In this document: positions 57,011-64,000 of the stretch, piece by piece
Numbering within the stretch: the first letter of the stretch is position 1
Layout: every line of letters starts with the position of its first letter
NCBI RefSeq assembly: GCF_005239225.2
Contig: NC_133300.1
Coordinates: forward strand, 7,159,875 to 7,223,874
DNA: 64,000 nucleotides
Reading direction: 5' to 3'
From: Populus alba
Lineage: Eukaryota > Streptophyta > Magnoliopsida > Malpighiales > Salicaceae
Translations under genes and position numbers: made by a program
Notes under the pieces: generated by a model
What the model was told of the DNA's origin: nothing
The model's database searches: none
The model's input: only the letters and a program-made list of their open reading frames with translations

Positions 57011-58870
57011 ATGTCAGCATCAGAGAATGTAAGGGCTCACAAGCTAGAGAATATAGTATCCAGCAGTTGGATGCAGTAAAGGTTGCACCAGACGCTGCTA
57101 GAAGAGCAGTTTTTGGCAGCCGTGGACAAAGAAGCATCGGATGCTAACGAGCAGTAGACTGATGGGCAGAAGGAGTCGAACTAGGAAGCTACTGAAAAGG
57201 ATAAGAGGAGAGTTCAAAAAAAAATCACAGACTTGGAGGAGAAGAAGAAGGATCGGAGCTCTCAGCAGTAGAGGCACGAGAGCTTGCTACAGAATCAGAT
57301 GGGGCTGCAAGAGCAGACCTGGAAAAATATGACCCCGAAGGAGGTGAACCTATTCCTGCAAAATGATCAGTAGAGAAACATGTAGATGGTGACATATGGG
57401 TAGGGCTGGGTGGCGGTGGTATGGTGGCAGACAGGGGTAGGGAACGGTGGGGTTGTTTGGTTGGTGCTAGAGGTGTGGCAGAGCTACCGGGTGAGGCATT
57501 TTGTGAGATAGCCGAGAGAAAATTGTAGGGGGTAAGCAAGTTGGGCAAGTGGGTGGGCTATGAGGAAGTAGCTGGGGTTCTTGTTAGCTGTTCAGAATCT
57601 GCAAAAGGAAACACATTCTCATCAAAACGAATATGCCGAAAGACATATATATGGTCAAAGGTGGAATCGAGACAACGATAACCAAGGTGTGAGGAACTAT
57701 AGCCTAAGAACACAAAAGGAGAGGAATGAAAATTGACCAACTTATAAGCATGATACGAACGCAAAAATGGAAAACAGAGACACCCAAAGGTACATAGAAA
57801 ATCATAATCAGGAATACGATTAAACAGACATTCAAAAGGAGACTGATTTTGAAGAACAGGAGTAGGCATGCGATTGATGAGATAGATTGAAGATTCAAAC
57901 GCATAATTCCAAAATCATAATGGAGCACTACATTGTCCTAAGAGTGTAAGACCAGTTTCGACAATATAACGATGATGACACTCAACATTGCCATTTTGCT
58001 CATGCGTATGAGGACAGATTAATCTGTGATGAATACCAATAGTTTGAAAGAAACTATTTAATTTATGATATTCATCGCCCCAATTAGTTTGAACAGATTT
58101 AACTTTAAGTGAAAATTAACGTTCAACAAGTGTTTGAAAACGTTGAAAATAGATGGAAAAGACATCATAATGATTTGGCAACAATCGGATAATACCATAT
58201 ATATTTGGTATGTGCATTGACAAAGATAATAAAGTAACGAAAACCATAAAAAAAACATAGGAGCAGGGCCTCAAACACCACTAAAAATTAAATCAAGTGG
58301 AGCAGTAGTTTTGTGACCCATAGGTCGCAATGACAAACACGAAGACTTGCCAAGTGGACAAGCTTGACATTAAACAAGTGAGTGTCTAGAAGTACACTAT
58401 TATTTTATTTTTGGAAACTAACAAATTGAAAATACGAGACGTAGGATGACTCAATCGACAATGCCATAGATCAATAGTGGCAGAGATGCAAGGAGACCAA
58501 TAAGCTCGAGGAATGGTGGTAGCAGAAGACTCCGAGAGAACATAGAGACCATCATTGCTCTGACCAGAAAGGAGCACTACTTAAGTGATGAGATCCTTTA
58601 CATAAAACACAGAGGCATGAAATTCCAAATAAACATTATTATCATGATAAAATTTCTGAACAGATAGCAATGGTTTGGTAATGTGAGGAACATGGAGAAC
58701 ATTAGATAATGTAAATGTGCATTTATGGGAACGTAAGGTGGTATGGCCAATATGGGATATAAATAGACCTTTACCGTCACCAACATGCAAATAATCATTA
58801 CCAAGATAAGGTGCAGAATCGGTTAGAGTCATAGGATCAGGAGAAACGTGCTAGTTTGCACTAGTATCTA
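57010..58870 (-). pseudogene. Copia C3 protease, GAG-pre-integrase, integrase and linker
   Basis: Minus strand. Protease remnant with DTSANxHVSPDP (about 58,870-58,835) and APYLGNDYLHVGDGKG; GAG-pre-integrase with LWHCRLSHPTSRIFNLL (58,577-58,386); integrase with TxGHKTTAPLDLI, then QTNWGDEY-like and HEQNGNVECHHRYI segments (58,330-57,930), and FECLFNRIPDYDFLCTFGCL (57,869-57,558); Pro/Ser-rich linker to 57,010. The last base of the second catalytic Asp region is changed (TNWGDE in place of TDWGGE), and the frame shifts several times. Confidence 0.82.
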
Positions 58871-59788
58871 GGAACCAAGAAGAGGCAGAAACTGAACCAA
58901 CAACAAGATGGGTAGAGGGCTAATGACCACTACTGCGAAACTGAGCACATTGCAGAGTTGTGTGGCCGAAAGAGAAGCATGGTTGACACTTGACTTGTTG
59001 CTTAGAAGATCGGTGAGGAGGCCATTGTTCACCAGCAGCGGGCAGTCTGCTATGCTGCCAGTGATTCTGCTTCCAGTCTGTGAGAGCATAGGAAGAAGAG
59101 GCATGAAAATCAGACCTACCATGGCTATTGTACTTCTTGTTGTTAGAGCGCTAGTTGCCGCAGGAATGACCTCTGTTACAGCCACCATAGGAGCTGGTCT
59201 ACTGTTGTGCAAGATGAGCATACGATAGTAGAGATGGGGTAGGCAGTAGAGGTGGATGTGTAGCCAAAGAGGGAAGATAAGATATATATAGAAACTCATG
59301 AGTAAGAAGGTGGCTATGAAGGTCCGCGTATAACAACAGTTCAGTCTTGGTCACGAGACTAGTCACCAAGTCTTTAAACTCACCATGAAGACCATGAAAT
59401 ATATAGAGGTTGAAGTCTTCAAGAGAAAGGGGCCAACTAACAGCAACCAATTCATCAAACAATGACTTGGCATGCTGCATATATGTGGTAACCAAAGCAT
59501 TTCCTTGTCGAAGATCTTGAAAAGACCCACGGAGTTGCATAATGTGAGAATTGGATGGAGAAGCGAGCGCTTTCTCAAGAGTGCACGAAACACAATAAGA
59601 AGTCTAACAATCAACCACAAGATGTAGGACATCCATGGAGAGGGAGGAGAGTAACACAATTAAAATAAGTTGATCATGTTGCTTACAATAAAGAAAAGAA
59701 GGGTTAATTGCTAAAGAAGAACGATCAAAACCGTTAGAAACATAAGAAGAAGGACACTGTATTGAGCCATCGACAAAGAGCGTCATAT
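58871..59788 (-). pseudogene. Copia C3 gag (N-terminally truncated)
   Basis: Minus strand. It begins inside gag at the junction with CACTA-2 (TLFVDGSIQCPSSY at 59,786), then QHDQLILIVLLSSLSMDVL, SFQDLRQGNALVTTYMQHAK, LEDFNLYIFHGLHGEFKDLV, and an intact zinc knuckle CQPCFSFGHTTLQC (near 58,990-58,949). Unlike C1 and C2 the knuckle keeps all Cys/His residues. Frame breaks at 59,200 and 59,600. Confidence 0.88.
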
Positions 59789-60676
59789 GAACCGCTCAGA
59801 CGTCACGTGCTCATGATAGAGCCATATATCTGCCGGGATATATATTGATTTGAAATCCCTCCAAACCACCACATCGTTCCAACCTTGGAGACCATTATCT
59901 CTCACGGTTTTTTTTTTTTTTTTTGCCTTTGTTTGTGCTTCATACCAAAAATCATGCAACCTACTTCTATAGCGAGAAATTAAATTCTGAAACATAAATT
60001 TTTTTCTAAAAAAATGTTGTATTGTTTTCGATGTTACTCATTTGCCACATGATTTTCCAGCACCCTCCTCCCAACAGTGTCATGTGCATTGTCCCAATCG
60101 AATTTGTCATATGTATAAATAATTATTTTTAAATAAAAATAATAATTTATTTACAATTATATTAATAATTTATTAGAAATAAACTAGAAATTATAAATTA
60201 ACACCAACCTCAAATCTTTCAAACCATGCATTGATTTGAGGTGTCCATTCAGGATGTCTCGATATCTGACTCCATTGAAATAATAGAATCTCCATCGACG
60301 ATTTAAATGCCGATGATATTACTCGGGCTACCTCAATGTTTGTGAACCTGAAAATAAATAAAATTAATGAAATCGTGATTAGTTGTTCATAAATTATGTT
60401 ATAATTAAAAAAAAAACTAAAACCTTAACAAAAGTACATTAAAAGGTTGTCCTTCCACTATGCCACGTACTTGCGGGTGAATTGATTATGCTGCGAAGGC
60501 ATGCCGCCTCTACGCTGTGAACCAGCGCTGAAAGAGGCAGCATTGGTTGACGATGCAGGTTGCATAGGTGCGTCTTCTTGAGAGGCACCTAAGGATATAT
60601 CATCATTGTTGCTAGAAGAACTAGCTGCGACAATACGTGAACGGCATGCTATGGATTTCATTTTAAGCATCCACAC
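59789..60676 (-). pseudogene. TNPA-like gene fragment of CACTA-2
   Basis: Same exons as in CACTA-1: Ser-rich N-terminus (SACRSRIVAASSSSNNDDISLG-type, 60,676-60,458), the WSQISRHPEWTPQINAWFER exon (about 60,345-60,205), and the NLISRYRSRLHDFWYEAQTK exon (59,995-59,789). Downstream exons are lost at the junction with copia C3. Confidence 0.75.
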
Positions 60677-60726
60677 AATTTTACACGAACAATTATATAA
60701 TTAATTATAATTGAACATTAACAATT

Positions 60727-63650
60727 AAATAGAACATAGTTGTGTGCTTGTTTGAACTCCATTTACGACAAATATCTTTCTCTTATGGCATTTTTAGGTG
60801 TGGGTAGTCTAGGATTGGAGGATATTTACAAGTTCTCACTGCAAGGCACTTCACCGCCATCATCATGCCGTGGAACGTGATTGATTCTCGTTCTCAGATG
60901 ATGTTGAAAATAGTATGAGATAAATATTGAGACATCTTCTTAACAATATAGGCCTCATATATTGAAGCCTCAACATGCGCCTTGTTCTTAACCTTTTTCA
61001 TGAAATTGAACAAGTACCTGCATTGAATTAATAAATTATTTTCAATTAAGAAAAAAACAAAGAAAATACTTTATATATGAATTACATTGCAATTGTAATA
61101 TCTAACCGTTTGATTGGGTACATCCATCTATACTGGACCGGTCCTCCAACTTTTGCCTCGAACAGTAAATGTATGAGGAGATGCTCTATCAAGTAAAAAA
61201 ATGATGGAGGGAATATCATCTCAAGTTTGCATAGTGTCTCGATGATATTCGTTTCAAGTCTCTCAATGCGATCTATATTCAACTTGCTGGAGCATATATC
61301 TCTAAAGAAATAGCTGGTCTCCGTGAGTGCATCCCGTATCCCCTTTGGCAACAAATCACGAAAAGCTAATGGGATGAATGTTTGCATAAACATGTGGCAG
61401 TCATGACTATTCATTCCATACAATCTACATTCCTCTATATTAACTAGCCTTGATATGTTTGAGGCATGTCCATAAGGAAAACACAAACTCTTAAGCCATT
61501 TCTAGACTAGTAGTTGTGCATTTTTCTCTAACACAAAGCTTGCTCTTGGTTTTACGACCCGTGACTCATCACAAACCAACTCCTAATTTTTATGGTTACA
61601 GAACAAAGCTATATCCAATTTAGCCTTGATGTTGTCCTTTGTCTTCCCCTTCACATCCATGACGGTGTTGAAAATGTTCTTAAACACGTTCTTTTCAATG
61701 TGCATGACGTCAAGGTTATGGCGGAGCAGATTGGTCTTCCAATAAGGAAGCTCTCAAAAGAACTTTGCTTTACCCAATTATGGGTCAAACCAAAACCAGG
61801 AAACTTTTGCATACCTGATTGAAGGCCAAACACAATTTCACCGTACTCTGATACATCATGCAATTCTTCACCAGAAAGACGCGGGGATGCAACATCTTTT
61901 TCAACTCTTCCAACAAAGAAATCTTTTATGTTCTTTTTGTACCTGTGATTAAGTGGCAAAAAGCGACGATGTTAGTCAAAAAAAGAAGTTTTACCTCTGT
62001 ATGTTATCGTGAATGCCTTGTTGTTTTCCATGCAATATAGACATGCTAGTTTCCCATACGTGCTCAACCCAAAAAGCATTCCATAAGCTGGAAAATCATT
62101 GATAGCCCACATCAAAGTTGCCCTCATAAGGAAATTTTGTTTCCTCGATATATCATAAGTCAAAGCTCCAGAGGGCCACAACTGCACCAACTCATCAATC
62201 AATGGTCAAAGACAAACATCTATATTCCAGCTCGGGCTACTTGGTCCGGGTATGACAGTAGATAAAAACATGAACTCTGGCCTCATACACATTCCTGGTG
62301 GCAAGATATAAACCGTGAGTATGATCGGCCAACAAGAATAAGGAGCAGTAAATGACCCAAATGGGTTGAATCCGTCTGTAAACAACCTAAGACACACATT
62401 CCTTGATTCAGCTGAAAAGTGAAAATGAACACTGTTAAAGTGTTTCCATGCTTCATCGTCATAAGGATGCACCATCACTCCATCAACCGCATCATGTGAT
62501 TGGTGCCATGTCATGTGCTCGGCAGTCCTTGGTGACATGAATAACCTCCGCAGTCTAGGTTTGATTGGGAAGTATCTAAGTTTTTTATATGCCACTAGGG
62601 TCTTTCCCCTGCCAGTTCTGGGTTTGTAACGAGAATGCCCGTATGTCATGCACCCATTCATCTCAGCATTTTCAAGGTAGTATAACATGAAGAAGTTAGG
62701 GAACATATCAATTTTCTAGTATCCTAAACCGAGGGGTTTCATCATGAACTTCACAGCATAGAAGTTATTTATATGTTGCGATTTGTGCCATGTCATGTGA
62801 TTGGTGTTTCCACGCTGTTAAAGTGTTTCCACACTTTGTTGTCATAAGGATACACCATCACTCTATCAACTGCATCATGTGATTGGTGCCATATCATGTG
62901 CTCGGCAGTCCTTGGTGACATGAATAACCTCTGCAGTCTAGGTGTGATTGGGAAGTATCTAAGTTTTTTATATGCCACTAGAGTCTTTCCCCTGCCAGTT
63001 CTGGGTTTGTAACGGGAAAGCCCATATGTCATGCACTCAGTCATCTCAGCATTCTCAACATGAAGAAGCTAGGGCACATGTCAATTTTCTGGTATCCTAA
63101 ACCGAGGGGTTTCATGATGGACTTCACAGCATAGAAGTTCTCTTTCAGCCTATTCCCTTTAGGTAAAATGCTTTTCGCCAATTCAATAATTTTTTCATAC
63201 CCGGCCTCACTCAATCCATGATTTGACTTGATAGTGAACACTTATGCTACGACCGATAATTTACTGTGGTTTGTGCAGCCATCCAATAATGGTTCGTCAG
63301 AATCTTTCAACAAATCAAAAAACCTAGCTACATCTGCATTTGGTTCGTCTTCTACAATTGGACATTAACTGACATTACCTTGATTCATTCTCATTGTATC
63401 CATAACCATATTCCTATAAGGATTAGTGTTGTCATTTTCCGCTTCATGCACATTGCTAGCACTAGAAGTTGACCCAACCACCATTTCTCCCATTCTATTC
63501 TTACTAACAAATACTTCTCCATGTGCATACCAACACTGGTAATTCTCCATAAACCCTTTGTGTAGAAGATGCATCATTACAACATCTGGATGCAGATACT
63601 TTTTATTTCGACACTTCCTACATGGACACATAATACCGCCTCAAGTAAAA
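60727..63650 (-). pseudogene. TNP2-like transposase of CACTA-2 (C-terminus deleted)
   Basis: Minus strand. CRKCRNKKYLHPDVVMMHLL (63,631 region), NPYRNMVMDTMRMNQ, GLSEAGYEKIIELAKSILPK (63,241-63,140), tandem-duplicated block (62,441-63,140), core with NPFGSFTAPYSCWPIILTVY and CMRPEFMFLSTVIPGP (62,380-62,250), QNFLMRATLMWAINDFPAYG (62,150-62,090), MPLNHRYKKNIKDFFVGRVE (61,959-61,900), MHIEKNVFKNIFNTVMDVKG-like (61,710-61,640) and DUF4218 with IERLETNIIETLCKLEMIFP (61,486-61,082). Core motifs are better preserved than in CACTA-1, but frames are interrupted and the C-terminal part is missing. Confidence 0.87.
62441..63140 (-). repeat. Internal tandem duplication in CACTA-2 transposase
   Basis: Two copies (62,441-62,760 and 62,823-63,140, period about 382 bp) of the block with YGHSRYKPRTGRGKTLVAYK. 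It is the same duplication as in CACTA-1. Confidence 0.85.
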
Positions 63651-64000
63651 TTTCTGGGAATAAATGTTGTGAAATTAGATAAATTAATAAAACCCTGAAC
63701 CCTGTTACAAATACAAATATTAAATATTCATTATTATTTATCAACGTCCATACAAATTAATACATATAAATTTATGAAAATTACAACTCCGCAATACCAT
63801 TGATAAAACTTAAAACGGACCCATTAAACAAGCTATTAATTATTTCAAAACAGCACATGTAATTTGGTAATTAAATAAAGTTTGAACAATTTACAAACAA
63901 ATACAATCTTACAAAATCTAAAGAAAACCATAGCAAGTATAAAATTATACATTCATATACTACAAGTTTGTTTGACAAATAACAATAAAACCACCACATC
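63651..64000. other. AT-rich 5' region of CACTA-2
   Basis: Upstream, non-coding part of CACTA-2, matching 40,420-40,720 of CACTA-1. It ends at the window edge before any terminal repeats. Confidence 0.75.

Larger units (their letters stand above)
55412..59788 (-). mobile_element. Copia C3, minus strand, 5' LTR lost
   Basis: 3' LTR 55,412-55,549 (minus strand TATTAATG...CTCAACT), PPT (TAGGGGGCG) adjoining, then RNase H, RT, linker, integrase, GAG-pre-integrase, protease and gag in reverse order up to 59,788. There it is cut off within gag and joined to CACTA-2. No TSD can be defined. Its uninterrupted integrase-RT linker shows what the target site of element A looked like. Confidence 0.9.
59789..64000 (-). 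mobile_element. CACTA transposon 2, internally deleted, runs off window
   Basis: Homologous to CACTA-1 34,029-40,720. It starts abruptly inside the TNPA-like gene next to copia C3 (no terminus). At 60,727 it jumps from the AT-rich region matching about 34,980 to the TNP2 tail matching about 37,583, so about 2.6 kb is deleted, including the internal subterminal repeats and the DUF4216-like part. The right end lies beyond the window. Confidence 0.9.

Noticed and set aside
1..64000. tRNA, rRNA or other structural RNA genes
   Set aside because: Scanned by eye for tRNA box A/B and arm patterns. Only the tRNA-complementary primer sites of retrotransposons were seen. A covariance search would be needed to exclude small RNAs.

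Overview
The window is plant nuclear DNA. The evidence is AT-rich spacer DNA, one intron-containing host gene with GT-AG introns, and plant-type transposons: Ty1/copia with an initiator-tRNA-Met primer site, Ty3/gypsy of Tat/Ogre-like layout, CACTA (En/Spm) and PIF/Harbinger. It looks like a eudicot. The species cannot be fixed from the sequence; a woody eudicot such as a Salicaceae member is only a guess.

Only one apparently intact host gene is visible: a type I metacaspase on the + strand (ATG 42,043 to stop 43,803, five exons, 374 codons, LSD1-type zinc finger, catalytic His and Cys present). Almost everything else is transposable element (TE), much of it nested.

Layout. (1) 1-2,199: a CACTA end fragment followed by a dead PIF/Harbinger transposase. 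(2) 2,200-31,403: an old minus-strand copia (C1) split by a 26.6-kb Tat-like gypsy element A (2,722-29,316, target-site duplication (TSD) ATGAT). A carries two more insertions: copia C0 (3,768-8,798, TSD AGGCG) inside its left LTR, and a 10.9-kb LARD-like relative B (15,910-26,845, TSD GTCTT) inside its leader. A and B both have long tandem arrays between the coding region and the polypurine tract (PPT), and both have the same 58-nt hairpin beside the PPT. (3) 31,404-41,196: flanking DNA split by an 8.3-kb CACTA element (32,603-40,910) with TNPA-like and TNP2-like genes on the minus strand. (4) 41,197-44,162: the metacaspase gene. (5) 44,163-53,984: a second, direct-orientation copy of the block made of CACTA end, Harbinger, copia and flank. 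Here the copia (C2) has both LTRs, and the flank is an empty site for CACTA-1. (6) 53,985-64,000: a small plus-strand copia relic (D), a nearly full-length minus-strand copia (C3) missing its 5' LTR, and a deleted second CACTA copy (CACTA-2) that runs off the window.

Relative order of events that the sequence supports: copia C inserted, then the block was duplicated, then CACTA-1 entered only the left copy. Separately, A entered C1, and B and C0 entered A. None of the TE polyproteins is intact. C0 is closest, with a single reading frame interrupted by three stop codons.
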